From: an uncultured bacterium
GTDB taxonomy: Bacteria > Edwardsbacteria > AC1 > EtOH8
Reading direction: 5' to 3'
NCBI GenBank assembly: GCA_937863685.1
Contig: CALMGM010000005.1
Location: 973,046-1,012,216 of the forward strand
Length of the DNA: 39,171 nt
A model generated the notes under the pieces. That model did no database searches. It was not told where the DNA came from and worked only from the letters and a program-made list of their open reading frames with translations. This document shows, piece by piece, positions 23,821 to 31,840 of the stretch (the stretch's first letter is position 1; the number at the start of each line of letters is the position of its first letter). Made by a program: the position numbers and the translations under genes.

Positions 23821-25088
23821 TGCACCTTTTAACAGGGCTTATTTTATATAATATCGTATTAACGATGGCCTTCCTGCTGGGTTGGCCATATTTGTTGCTT
23901 GCCGGTTTTGTCCCGGGCAATAAAAAATGGCGCCAGAGATGCGGACTGGTTCCAAAAATACAGGGCAACCCCGTCTGGTTTCATGCCGCTTCCATGGGCG
24001 AAGCGGCGCTGGTCCCGCCCCTGATCGAAGCCCTGAATAAAAAGAACGCCGGTCATAAAACAGTGATCTCCACCATGACCCAGACCGGCCAGGACCGGTC
24101 CGCCAGGATCAACCAGGGAGCGGTCACTTTCTTCCTGCCTTTGGATTTCCTGTTTCCGGTATTTTTGTCGCTGGGCAGAATAAGGCCTTCGGCCCTGGTG
24201 CTGATGGAGACCGAACTGTGGCCCAACCTGATGTGGCTTTGTAATGTCCGGAAGATACCGGTGTTCATTGTCAATGCCCGTCTTTCGGACCGGTCTCTGC
24301 CATATTATCGTTTCTTCGGGTTCCTGTTCCGGCCCCTGCTGAACCGGGTGGAATGCATTGCCTGCCAGAGCATCCGGGACGCGGAAAGATACAAGTCATT
24401 GGGAGTTGCCCCCCAAAAAATAATCGATGCCGGGAACATCAAGTACGATACCATCAGCAAGCCGGTCAGCCGGGAGCAAAAAATGAAACTCAGGGAAGGT
24501 CTTGGTTTTTCCCCGGAGGATCTGATACTGGTGGCGGGCAGCACCAGGGAAGGCGAAGAGGAGATGATACTGGACGCCTGGGCCGGGCTGCCGGACAAGA
24601 TAAAATTGATAATAGCCCCCCGGCACCCGGAAAGGTTCCCCGTAGTGGAGCAGATCCTGTCCAGCCGGGGGCTGGCATTTTCTCGGCGCAGCAAGATACA
24701 GGGCCAAAAAAGATCCCAGAATATCCTGCTGCTCGACAGCATGGGGGAGCTGATAGACGCCTACGCGGCCGGCGACATCGCCTTTATCGGCGGCAGCCTG
24801 GTCCCGGTGGGCGGGCACAACCCCCTGGAGCCGGCGGCTCTGGGCCTGCCGGTCATCTTCGGACCACATATGTCCAACGCCCGGGAGAGCGCCCAAAGCT
24901 TGCTGACTGCCAAAGGGGCCCTGCAGGTCTCCGATGCCGGGGAGCTGCAAACGGCTCTTGAAAAGTTGACCGGCGACAGAGAATCGATCCGCCGCTTAGG
25001 GAACAATGCCCTGAGAGTAGTGGAGGAGAAGCGGGGCGCATCGGAAAAGATATCCCTGATCATTTTAAACTATATAAATAAGCCTTGA
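23820..25088 (+). CDS. waaA: 3-deoxy-D-manno-octulosonic acid transferase
   Basis: A 422-residue Kdo transferase (GT30) that attaches Kdo from CMP-Kdo to the lipid A precursor at the inner membrane. An N-terminal membrane anchor (about 4-30) is followed by a GT-B fold. FHAASMGEA holds the catalytic base E61; METELWPNLM (about 130), STREGEEE (about 240) and GGHNPLEPAALGLPVIFGPHM (about 321-341) are hallmark segments for CMP binding. Length is typical. It is coupled to rfaE1 by a 1-nt overlap. The promoter of the next gene overlaps its stop codon. Confidence 0.95.
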   Translation: MHLLTGLILYNIVLTMAFLLGWPYLLLAGFVPGNKKWRQRCGLVPKIQGNPVWFHAASMGEAALVPPLIEALNKKNAGHKTVISTMTQTGQDRSARINQGAVTFFLPLDFLFPVFLSLGRIRPSALVLMETELWPNLMWLCNVRKIPVFIVNARLSDRSLPYYRFFGFLFRPLLNRVECIACQSIRDAERYKSLGVAPQKIIDAGNIKYDTISKPVSREQKMKLREGLGFSPEDLILVAGSTREGEEEMILDAWAGLPDKIKLIIAPRHPERFPVVEQILSSRGLAFSRRSKIQGQKRSQNILLLDSMGELIDAYAAGDIAFIGGSLVPVGGHNPLEPAALGLPVIFGPHMSNARESAQSLLTAKGALQVSDAGELQTALEKLTGDRESIRRLGNNALRVVEEKRGASEKISLIILNYINKP

Positions 25089-25113
25089 AATCACTTCCCA
25101 AAAAATGTAAAAT
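25085..25113 (+). promoter_or_regulatory. Promoter of the HAMP receptor gene
   Basis: -35 TTGAAA (25085-25090, overlapping the waaA stop), 17-bp spacer, -10 TAAAAT (25108-25113). The predicted start near 25120 leaves a leader of about 29 nt ending in GAGGTGG before ATG 25149. Confidence 0.65.
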
Positions 25114-25148
25114 GTACAAATATCAGCATTATCAACCGAGGTGGCAAT

Positions 25149-25976
25149 ATGAAAAAAATCTTTCACAGTCTCAAGACCAAACTGACCCTGAGCTTTGTGC
25201 TGCTTATTTTACTGATATCGGGAATGGCATTCCTGTACACATTCAATGAGACCAAGAAGGCCCTCAAGGAACAGATGAGGACCGAACTGATGTCGGTGGC
25301 CTCGGCCATTGCGGTAAGCATCGACGGCGATGTTCACGCCAAGATCAAACCGGGCGACGAAGGGACCCCGGCCTTCAAGATCATCGGCCAGGCCCTGCTC
25401 AAGGTCCAAGAGGCCAACGACCACATCACCTATATCTACACCATGCGCAAGACCGAAGAGGGCGCGGTGTTCGTGGTGGACCCCGACGACGAGGAACCGG
25501 CCAAGATAGGCGAACTTTACGAGGAGACCAACGACGAGATGCTGGCCGGTTTTGAAAAACCCAGCGCCGACAACGAATATGTCACCGATCAGTGGGGGAC
25601 CTTCCTTTCGGGCTACGCCCCCATCCGGGATTCGCTGGGCAATTCGGTGGGGCTGGTGGGAGTGGACATGAGCAGCAAGGATGTGATCGCCAAGCAGAGG
25701 TTCATAGGCAACACCATCTACCTGATCATCGGCATTGCGGTGTTGTTCGCCGGAATCATCATCCTGCTGTTCTCGGGGACCATCATCAAGGACGTCAACC
25801 GCCTCAACCGGATCGCCAATAAGATCAGCATGGGCGACATGGAGGTGAAGATGGACGTCAGGCGTCATGACGAGATCGGCGACCTGGCGGATTCCTTCGG
25901 ACGGATGGTGGCCAGCCTGAAGATCATGATGATGGAGCATAAGGAAACCGAAGGCAAACAGGAGCAGGAGAAATGA
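25149..25976 (+). CDS. Cache-HAMP membrane receptor without an output domain
   Basis: A 275-residue membrane protein: transmembrane helix 1 (about 12-32), an extracytoplasmic Cache/PDC-like sensor domain (about 33-188, with YIYTMRKTEEGAVFVVD and WGTFLSGYAPIRDSLGNSVGLVGVDMS), helix 2 (about 189-210), then a HAMP domain (about 208-261, with MGDMEVKMDVRRHDEIGDLADSFGRM). After HAMP only a short charged tail remains: no kinase, cyclase, phosphatase or methyl-accepting domain follows. Full-length receptors of this kind end in an output domain, so it must act through a partner or is a truncated derivative. The next gene overlaps or abuts its stop and could be that partner. It has its own promoter and a GAGG ribosome site. 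Confidence 0.85.
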   Translation: MKKIFHSLKTKLTLSFVLLILLISGMAFLYTFNETKKALKEQMRTELMSVASAIAVSIDGDVHAKIKPGDEGTPAFKIIGQALLKVQEANDHITYIYTMRKTEEGAVFVVDPDDEEPAKIGELYEETNDEMLAGFEKPSADNEYVTDQWGTFLSGYAPIRDSLGNSVGLVGVDMSSKDVIAKQRFIGNTIYLIIGIAVLFAGIIILLFSGTIIKDVNRLNRIANKISMGDMEVKMDVRRHDEIGDLADSFGRMVASLKIMMMEHKETEGKQEQEK

Positions 25977-25978
25977 CC

Positions 25979-26209
25979 ATGACCGATCTTGCCCAGAAAG
26001 TATTGAGTATTTCAACTGCCTATCTGGGCCCGGCGGCCAAGATGTTTCTGGCCAGGCAGACGAAATACCATCTACAGGGGCTGGAGTATGAGCAGCTGCA
26101 GAAAGAGCATCTGTCCGAATTGTCGAAATGGCTTTTCATCTCCGGATCCCTGGTGATAGAGAAGGACAAGGCCCAGGAGCTGTCGCAGCTGGTGGCCAAG
26201 CTGGTCTGA
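25979..26209 (+). CDS. Small helical protein co-translated with the HAMP receptor
   Basis: A 76-residue protein from ATG 25979, chosen because AGGAG (25966-25970) is 8 nt upstream; an ATG at 25973, overlapping the receptor stop, is only 2 nt from that site. It is predicted all alpha, with a YLGPAAKMFLARQ helix and a second amphipathic helix HLSELSKWLFISGSL. The first part vaguely resembles short helical modules (GPIA-x-x-L-x-R type) found at the ends of some bacterial signalling proteins, but I cannot name a family firmly. No signal peptide or membrane segment is present, so it would face the cytoplasmic HAMP domain. A terminator closes this two-gene unit. Confidence 0.65.
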   Translation: MTDLAQKVLSISTAYLGPAAKMFLARQTKYHLQGLEYEQLQKEHLSELSKWLFISGSLVIEKDKAQELSQLVAKLV

Positions 26210-26236
26210 TGCCTTCGGTCTTCCGGCTCATCCTAA

Positions 26237-26270
26237 AAAATGCCGCCCCATGAACGGGCGGCATTTTGCA
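26237..26270 (+). terminator. Terminator after the HAMP receptor unit
   Basis: A perfect 12-bp stem (26237-26248 with 26256-26267) with a 7-nt loop, ending in TTTT. It separates the receptor unit from lpxK, so lpxK needs its own promoter. Confidence 0.9.
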
Positions 26271-26278
26271 TAAAATTG

Positions 26279-26307
26279 TTGTAATTTCATCCCGGATGGG
26301 TTATCCT
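26279..26307 (+). promoter_or_regulatory. Possible promoter of lpxK-nadA
   Basis: -35 TTGTAA (26279-26284), 17-bp spacer, -10 TATCCT (26302-26307), then 9 nt to ATG 26317. Both hexamers match the consensus at 4 of 6 positions. Its position right after a terminator makes it credible. Confidence 0.4.
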
Positions 26308-26316
26308 AATGGCATC

Positions 26317-27387
26317 ATGAAAATATCGGCATCTGAAATAACATTCGTCCTGTTGTTTTGGCCGTTCTCCCTCCTGTACTTTTTCATCTATCAACTGAGG
26401 AGAATGGGATACCGGATGGGACTTTTCAGGACCCATAAAAGCCGGCTTCCGGTGATCTGCGTTGGAAACCTTACCACCGGAGGCACCGGCAAGAGTCCTT
26501 TCTGCATGATGCTGGCCGGGGAACTGTCAGCGGCGGGCTTCAAGCCGGCCATTCTGTCCCGGGGCTATAGGAGATCTGCCGGGAAAGGATCGAAAATCCT
26601 GGCTGTCAGCGACTGGGAAAAGCTCCTGTCCGGCCCCGCCCAGTCTGGCGATGAGCCATTCTTGATGGCTCGGAAGCTGTTGGGCCGGGCCATCGTTATT
26701 GTAGGGAAAAGGCGAGATCGGGCCTCGGAACTTGCGGAAACGGCCGGGGCCGATGTGATTATCATGGACGACGGCTTTCAGCACTGGCGTATGGCCCGGG
26801 ACCTGGATATCGTTCTGCTGGACGGCAAGCGGCCGCTGGGCAACGGCTGGCTGCTGCCGGCCGGGCGCCTGCGGGAGCCGGTCTCCGCCCTGAAGCGGGC
26901 CGGCGTCATCATCGCCACCAGATGCGGTGACGGCACCGGCTGTCAGCCCATAGAAAGGATGGGGAAAGCATATCGTCTGATCCAGCCAGTCTTTTATTGC
27001 GGCCATCGGGTTGTTAAATTAAAATCGCTGGATGATCAATCAGCAAATCAAACCATCAAACTGACCGCTGACAGCAAACTGCTTTTATTCTCCGGCATCG
27101 CCCGGCCGGATTCATTCCGAAACAGCGTCAAGGAGCTGGGGTACGAAATCTCGGATCATATCGTCTTCGGCGACCATCATTCCTATGATCGGGCCGACCT
27201 GGAAAGGATCGCCCGGGCAGCCGGCGGCTGCGAGGCCGTGATCACTACCCAGAAGGACGCAGTAAAGCTGCCGGTGGGATGGAGTCCGGGGAAACCGCTC
27301 TTGGCGCTGGAGATAGAGATCTCCTTTAGGCCGGAGACAGGGAAAGAAGAATTACTTGAAATCATAAAAGGGGCGTTAAAGCCATGA
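26317..27387 (+). CDS. lpxK: Tetraacyldisaccharide 4'-kinase LpxK
   Basis: About 356 residues from ATG 26317. The frame opens at a TTG (26266) inside the upstream terminator, which is implausible, and the ATG at 26296 is a less likely alternative. LpxK phosphorylates the 4' position of the tetraacyl-disaccharide to make lipid IVA. An N-terminal membrane anchor (about 8-26) precedes the P-loop GNLTTGGTGKSP (50-61). The catalytic region MDDGFQHWRMARDLDIVLLDG and LLPAGRLREPVSAL are typical. The C-terminal HHSYDRADLERI and TTQKDAVKL segments complete the family pattern. No Shine-Dalgarno is visible. It overlaps nadA by 4 nt. Confidence 0.93.
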   Translation: MKISASEITFVLLFWPFSLLYFFIYQLRRMGYRMGLFRTHKSRLPVICVGNLTTGGTGKSPFCMMLAGELSAAGFKPAILSRGYRRSAGKGSKILAVSDWEKLLSGPAQSGDEPFLMARKLLGRAIVIVGKRRDRASELAETAGADVIIMDDGFQHWRMARDLDIVLLDGKRPLGNGWLLPAGRLREPVSALKRAGVIIATRCGDGTGCQPIERMGKAYRLIQPVFYCGHRVVKLKSLDDQSANQTIKLTADSKLLLFSGIARPDSFRNSVKELGYEISDHIVFGDHHSYDRADLERIARAAGGCEAVITTQKDAVKLPVGWSPGKPLLALEIEISFRPETGKEELLEIIKGALKP

Positions 27388-28337
27388 CCCTGGAAGAATA
27401 TCAGAGATTATCCGACGACGAGTTGTATAAAAAAATATCCCGTCTTAAAGAAGAGCGGGACGCGGTCTTTCTGGTGCACAACTACCAGGTGCTGCCGGTC
27501 CAAAGGCTGGCCGATTTCATCGGCGACTCCTTGGCCCTGGCCCAGGCGGCGGTAAAGGTCAAGGCCAAAACCATCATCTTTTGCGGGGTGCACTTCATGG
27601 CCGAGAGCGCCAAACTGCTCAACCCCGAAAAAACCGTCCTACTGCCGGACACTGGCGCCGGATGCCCCATGGCCGATATGGTCACGCCGGAGGCATTGCG
27701 CCAGGCCAGGGAAAAATATAACAACCCGATCGTGGTCACCTACGTTAACAGCTCGGCGGCGGTCAAGGCCGAGAGCGACATCTGCTGCACCTCGTCCAAT
27801 GCGGTGGAAATAATCAACTCGCTTCCGGCGGACAGGGAGATCCTGTTCGTGCCGGATAAAAATTTGGGATCTTACGTTGCCAAAAAGACCGGACGAAAGC
27901 TGATCCTGTGGCCGGGCTATTGCTACGTACACAACCGTTTCACGGTCCAGGATATCTTAAGTGCCAGAGAAGAACATCCCGGGGCCACCATCATCGTCCA
28001 TCCGGAATGTCCGCCGGAGGTGATCGAGCGGGCCGACATGGCGACCTCCACCTCGGGCATGGTGCAGGCGGTAAAGGAACATCCGGAGGTCGAGGAGTGG
28101 GTGATCGGGACCGAGCAGGGATTGGTGGATCAATTGTCGGCCACCTACCCCCAGAAGGGCATATATCCCTTGGCGAACAGCGCGATATGCCGGAACATGA
28201 AGATGATCACCCTGGCCAAGGCGGCCTGGGCTTTGGAGAATCAGAAATATGAGATCATGGTTCCGGACCAGGTGGCTACAAAGGCCAGACTGGCGCTGGA
28301 GCGGATGCTGGAAGTTTCGAGAAGAGCTCTCCTATAA
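27384..28337 (+). CDS. nadA: Quinolinate synthase NadA
   Basis: A 317-residue NadA, the [4Fe-4S] enzyme that condenses iminoaspartate with dihydroxyacetone phosphate to quinolinate in NAD synthesis. The three cluster cysteines are C94 (GAGCPMAD), C209 (HPECPPEV) and C269 (AICRNMKM). Substrate-binding segments VHNYQ (31-35), GDSLALAQAA (47-56) and TYVNSSAAVKAESDICCTSSNA (119-140) are intact. The size fits the shorter NadA form without the long C-terminal extension of E. coli NadA. Its ATG overlaps the lpxK stop by 4 nt, so NAD and lipid A genes are co-translated by location rather than pathway. Confidence 0.96.
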   Translation: MTLEEYQRLSDDELYKKISRLKEERDAVFLVHNYQVLPVQRLADFIGDSLALAQAAVKVKAKTIIFCGVHFMAESAKLLNPEKTVLLPDTGAGCPMADMVTPEALRQAREKYNNPIVVTYVNSSAAVKAESDICCTSSNAVEIINSLPADREILFVPDKNLGSYVAKKTGRKLILWPGYCYVHNRFTVQDILSAREEHPGATIIVHPECPPEVIERADMATSTSGMVQAVKEHPEVEEWVIGTEQGLVDQLSATYPQKGIYPLANSAICRNMKMITLAKAAWALENQKYEIMVPDQVATKARLALERMLEVSRRALL

Positions 28338-28391
28338 ATCTTACCTAAAAAATTAGGGTGAAGGGTGAGGTCATGCGGTAAAAAATCCTGC

Positions 28392-28420
28392 TTGACGAAA
28401 CCATTGGTTTGTGATATCTT
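28392..28420 (+). promoter_or_regulatory. Promoter of the Cys-motif/TPR operon
   Basis: -35 TTGACG (28392-28397), 17-bp spacer, extended -10 TGATATCTT (TG at 28412-28413, hexamer 28415-28420). AGGAG (28437-28441) then lies 6 nt before ATG 28448. Confidence 0.7.
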
Positions 28421-28447
28421 TTACAGATTGAATATTAGGAGTTTACA

Positions 28448-29950
28448 ATGAATAAATGCCCCTTTCTGTCAGCTCATAAAATCATTAAAGAAATTCGGTA
28501 TGATGCCGAGGGGAAGATAACCGAGGAGAAGGAAACTCCCCAGGTGGAACTCAAGGACTGCCTTGAAGCCCAGTGCGAGATCTTCGACAGCACGTCCGGC
28601 AAATGCTCCCTGCCGACCATTGACAGCAAGATCCAGCCGGCGGGCGGAGGTTCTTCCGGCAACGAGGAACAACTTGCAGTACTCAAATCCATTCTGGCCG
28701 AGGCCAAGGAGACACGGGAGAATACCGCCGCTTCACAGCTGCATGTGCTGAAAAGGGCCGAGGCTGCAAACGAGCTGCTTCACGGCTTGAAGGAAAAAAT
28801 GTCCTCGTTCGGAGGGGTGGACCTGGGGCCGGTGCAGAGCAGCCTGGCCGATCTGAGATCTTCGCTGGACCAGAACCAGACAAAGTTCACCGATATCCTG
28901 GAGCTGATACTGGAGGACCAGCAGAACCGGGCCGCCCAGGGGGGGCTCAAGGAAAATCTGTCCCCGCTGCTGCAGAATATGGCCGAGATCAAAGAGGGTC
29001 TTTCTGCCAGCCGGGCCAAATTCACCGACATCATGGAACTGATGCTGGCGGAACAGCAGAAGCGGTCTTCGGAAGGCGGCCTGAAGGAGAACCTGTCACC
29101 GCTGTTGCAGAGCGTTTCCGATATCAAGGAAGCTTTGGTGCTTAACCAGAACAAGTTCGGCGATATCCTGGAGCTGATACTGGAGGACCAGCAGAACCGG
29201 GCCGCCCAAAACGGCCGGGAGATCGAACTGCTGGCCGAGATATCCCAAAAGCAGGAGAGAATGGTCGAGGCCCTGGGCAAGGGCCTGAATGCCGACAGCT
29301 TAAATGAGGGCCTGGCCAAGATGATGGACAAGTCCGGCGAATACTTGAAATCTTTGAGCGAAGCCGACGCGGTCAGGCAGTCCCGCCTGGAGGAGATGGA
29401 GAAACAGCTGATCAAGCTGCAGCAGACCATGCAGGAGCTTTTAGAGGGCCAGCGCAACGAACAGCGGGACGTCAGCAACGAAAGAAGGCGGCAGCGGGCC
29501 AACGAGTATAACGACCGGGGGGTGATGCTGTTCCACCGCCGGGAGCTGGCGGCGGCCGAGGTCGAGTTCCGCAGGGCCCTGGACGTCCGGCCGGATTTTG
29601 CCGAGGCCTACAACAATCTGGGGCTGACCCTGAGCGATCTGGGCAAAAAGGAGGAATCGGTGGAGGCCTTTAAAAAGGCCATAGACCTGTCGCCCGACGC
29701 CCCGGAGGCCTACAACAACCTGGGCTGCCTGTACCGGATCAAGAAGGACTACCAGCAGGCGGTGGAACTGTTCAACCAGGCCATCGCCAAGCGGGAGGAC
29801 TATTCCCTGGCCTATTTCAATCTGGGTGTGGCCTACGAGGAGTTGGAGAAGTTCGAACTGGCCATCAAGGCCTGGGAGAAGGTGCTCAACCTGCAGCCCA
29901 CCCACGAGGAGGCCCGGAGAAAACTGGCCTCCTACCGGGCCCGGAGGTAG
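28448..29950 (+). CDS. Cys-motif, tandem-repeat coiled coil and TPR protein
   Basis: A 500-residue cytoplasmic protein with three parts. Residues 1-55 carry four cysteines (C4, C38, C43, C53) in the pattern NKCPFL...DCLEAQC...GKC, suggesting a small zinc or Fe-S site. Residues 75-345 are a long helical, probably coiled-coil region with three 45-residue tandem repeats (132-176, 177-221, 222-266), each built on KFTDILELILEDQQNRAA. Residues 352-490 hold about four TPR units (AYNNLGLTLSDLGKKEESVEAFKKAIDLSP type). No signal peptide or membrane helix is present. The layout suggests a scaffold that oligomerises through the coil and binds partners with the TPRs. The disordered gene 29957-30427 follows with its ribosome site inside this gene's end. 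I recognise no named family. Confidence 0.75.
   Translation: MNKCPFLSAHKIIKEIRYDAEGKITEEKETPQVELKDCLEAQCEIFDSTSGKCSLPTIDSKIQPAGGGSSGNEEQLAVLKSILAEAKETRENTAASQLHVLKRAEAANELLHGLKEKMSSFGGVDLGPVQSSLADLRSSLDQNQTKFTDILELILEDQQNRAAQGGLKENLSPLLQNMAEIKEGLSASRAKFTDIMELMLAEQQKRSSEGGLKENLSPLLQSVSDIKEALVLNQNKFGDILELILEDQQNRAAQNGREIELLAEISQKQERMVEALGKGLNADSLNEGLAKMMDKSGEYLKSLSEADAVRQSRLEEMEKQLIKLQQTMQELLEGQRNEQRDVSNERRRQRANEYNDRGVMLFHRRELAAAEVEFRRALDVRPDFAEAYNNLGLTLSDLGKKEESVEAFKKAIDLSPDAPEAYNNLGCLYRIKKDYQQAVELFNQAIAKREDYSLAYFNLGVAYEELEKFELAIKAWEKVLNLQPTHEEARRKLASYRARR
28841..29245 (+). repeat. Three 135-bp tandem repeats within the TPR gene
   Basis: Units at 28841-28975, 28976-29110 and 29111-29245. The 48 nt at 28891-28938 and 29161-29208 are identical and exactly two units (270 bp) apart, while the middle unit has diverged. 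This implies recent duplication or gene conversion. Confidence 0.8.
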
Positions 29951-29956
29951 CTTTTG

Positions 29957-30427
29957 ATGGACGAAGCCCTGCACAAAATAGAGAAGATACTGGCCGAACA
30001 GCGGCAGCCCTCCCGGATAGATCCCATCCTGCCCAGGAAGACCGCCGTCCCCAAGACCGATGCGGCCATTGACATCGCCCATTACGGCAAGGTCTCAGCC
30101 GGAGAACAGCCGCCGGTGCCGGTCAAGGGAGAAATGATGGTTGAAAAGCCGGCTCCCAAGCCGAAGCCCGAGTACGTGGATCCGGCGGCCAAGATCGGGG
30201 TGGGCGCCAGGGAGTTCAATCTGGAAGAGCTGTCATCCGAGGCCATGGGCGGAGATGTCGATTCCGAAGTGGCTTCCAAGATCGGCACCGGAGGACGGGT
30301 GTTCAAACTGGACGATCTGGGGGCAGAGAATGCGAACTACGATCCGCTGATGGGCAACATGCTAAAACCATCCAACAGCCGGGAACTGAGCCTGGACGAG
30401 CTGTCCTCGGAGTCCGACGAAAAATAA
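29957..30427 (+). CDS. Disordered protein with a triplicated LEELSSE-type motif
   Basis: A 156-residue protein. The ATG at 29957 is preceded by GGAGG (29943-29947) at 9 nt, inside the last codons of the TPR gene, so translation is coupled. A short N-terminal helix (MDEALHKIEKILAEQ) is followed by Pro/Lys/Glu-rich, low-complexity sequence predicted to be disordered. One motif occurs three times: REFNLEELSSE (85-95), RVFKLDDLGAE (114-124) and RELSLDELSSE (142-152); the first two are preceded by A-[AS]-KIG-x-G. Such repeated short amphipathic motifs usually bind a partner domain; the TPRs encoded just upstream are the obvious candidate. No known family is recognised. Confidence 0.7.
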   Translation: MDEALHKIEKILAEQRQPSRIDPILPRKTAVPKTDAAIDIAHYGKVSAGEQPPVPVKGEMMVEKPAPKPKPEYVDPAAKIGVGAREFNLEELSSEAMGGDVDSEVASKIGTGGRVFKLDDLGAENANYDPLMGNMLKPSNSRELSLDELSSESDEK

Positions 30428-30440
30428 TTATGATAAACCA

Positions 30441-30471
30441 AAGCCCCTCCTTTCGGAGGGGCTTCTTTATT
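30441..30471 (+). terminator. Terminator after the TPR operon (probably bidirectional)
   Basis: A 10-bp stem AAGCCCCTCC / GGAGGGGCTT (30441-30450, 30455-30464), TTTC loop, followed by CTTTATT. It sits between two convergent genes (30427 on plus, 30482 on minus). Confidence 0.85.
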
Positions 30472-30481
30472 ATCGAACAAC

Positions 30482-31840
30482 CTATTGCTTTTCTATCTTC
30501 AAGCCGGGGATATCCAGTCTGGTCTGAGTGGTGTCGGTGACCATCGCCAGCAGGAAATTGTCCGGCTTCAGGTATTTTATGGCGGCGGCCATCACGTCAT
30601 CCTTGGTCACGGCCAGGGTCTTCTCCATGTCCTGCCGGAAATAATCCCGGCCCAGTCCGTAGAGCTCGACATACAAGAACTGTCTGGCGGTCTGGCCGTT
30701 GGTCTCGAAGCGGAAAGGATAGCTGCCCCGGATGTAATCCTTGGCCTCCTTAAGTTCCTCGTCGCTGACCGGCTCCTGCTGGATCCGTCTCATTTCCGCG
30801 ATCAGGCTCTTGACGGCGGTGTCGGCCGAGGCGCATTTGGTCTGCACCGAAAGGGCATATGGGCCGAAATCGGTCCGGGGATCGTAATTGGAATCCACAT
30901 CATAGGCCAGGCCCTGGATCATCCGGATATTCTTGACCAGCCGGGAAACGAAGCCGCCGCCGCCCAGAATGTAATTCATCACCCGGATGGCCTGGTAACC
31001 GGGGTCGTTCCTTTTGGGTCCCAGAAAGCCCAGATTGATGTAAGCCTGGTTGATCTGGCGGTTTATCAGCAAAGCCCTGGGCTGTCCGATGGCCGGGATC
31101 TCCGGAAGGATCAATTTGGGAATATTCCGGGAGGGCCAATTCTCTAAATTCTGTTCCAGTATTTTCTTGATCTGGGAACTTTTAAAATCTCCCACCACTG
31201 CGATGATGCAGTTGTTGGGAGCGTAGTGTCTCTGATGGTGCCCGGCCAGATCCTGCCGGGATATGCGGGAGACGCTTTCGGCGTCGCCCATCTCGGGATG
31301 GGCGTAGGGGTGCAGCCCGTAAAGCATCCGGTTCAGGGCCTCGTCCGACTGGGTGTTGGGCCGGTCTCCCTTGGCCTCGATGGCCGAGAGCAATTCCGCT
31401 TTCAGCCTTCCGGTCTCCAGGGAGTCAAAAGCCGGTTTGGTCAGCAGGTCGAACAAAACCGGCACGGTCCGGTTGAAATCTTTCGCCAGGGCGGTCAAAG
31501 AGATGAATACCGCGTCGTAGTCGCATTTGACCGAGAACTGGGCTCCCACAAAATCGAAATTATCGGCGATATCAAACGCACTGCGGGAAAAGGTTCCCTT
31601 GGCCAGCATCTCGGTAGTAAAGTTGGCCAGACCGGCATACCCAGCCGGATCGGTGATGCTCCCGGCCTTGATCATGACATCCACCGACACCACCGGTAAT
31701 TGATGATTTTCCAAAAGCAAAACGGTCAAGCCGTTCTTGAGAACGATTTTTTTGGGCTGGGGAGGGGTCCAGATATTTTGGGCGGCCGCCAGGACGGTCA
31801 TGGATAAAAGCAATGCCAGGCTGAAAGCAGTCTTTCTCAT
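30482..31840 (-). CDS. M16-family peptidase subunit lacking the zinc motif
   Basis: A 452-residue exported protein (signal peptide about 1-20, ending AAAQ) with two M16 (insulinase/MPP-like) halves. At the position of HxxEH it has ANFTTEMLAKG (N73 to E77), so both zinc histidines are lost and it cannot be the catalytic subunit. The C-terminal half keeps the arginine/tyrosine-rich pattern (YPFRFETNGQTARQFLYVELYGLG) that completes the active site in M16B heterodimers such as the mitochondrial processing peptidase alpha/beta pair. It overlaps the active M16 gene by 4 nt, so a heterodimer in the periplasm is inferred. Confidence 0.9.
   Translation of the reverse strand: MRKTAFSLALLLSMTVLAAAQNIWTPPQPKKIVLKNGLTVLLLENHQLPVVSVDVMIKAGSITDPAGYAGLANFTTEMLAKGTFSRSAFDIADNFDFVGAQFSVKCDYDAVFISLTALAKDFNRTVPVLFDLLTKPAFDSLETGRLKAELLSAIEAKGDRPNTQSDEALNRMLYGLHPYAHPEMGDAESVSRISRQDLAGHHQRHYAPNNCIIAVVGDFKSSQIKKILEQNLENWPSRNIPKLILPEIPAIGQPRALLINRQINQAYINLGFLGPKRNDPGYQAIRVMNYILGGGGFVSRLVKNIRMIQGLAYDVDSNYDPRTDFGPYALSVQTKCASADTAVKSLIAEMRRIQQEPVSDEELKEAKDYIRGSYPFRFETNGQTARQFLYVELYGLGRDYFRQDMEKTLAVTKDDVMAAAIKYLKPDNFLLAMVTDTTQTRLDIPGLKIEKQ

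Noticed and set aside
26266-26316. Upstream TTG start giving a longer LpxK
   Set aside because: The TTG lies in the 3' arm of the preceding terminator and the added residues are not family-like; ATG 26317 begins just before the membrane anchor.
28341-28375. TTAGGGTGAAGGGTGAGGTC fragment after nadA
   Set aside because: It looks like a decayed end of the CCCTCTCC repeat family, lacks a stem and a T-run, and is too short to annotate as a terminator or element.
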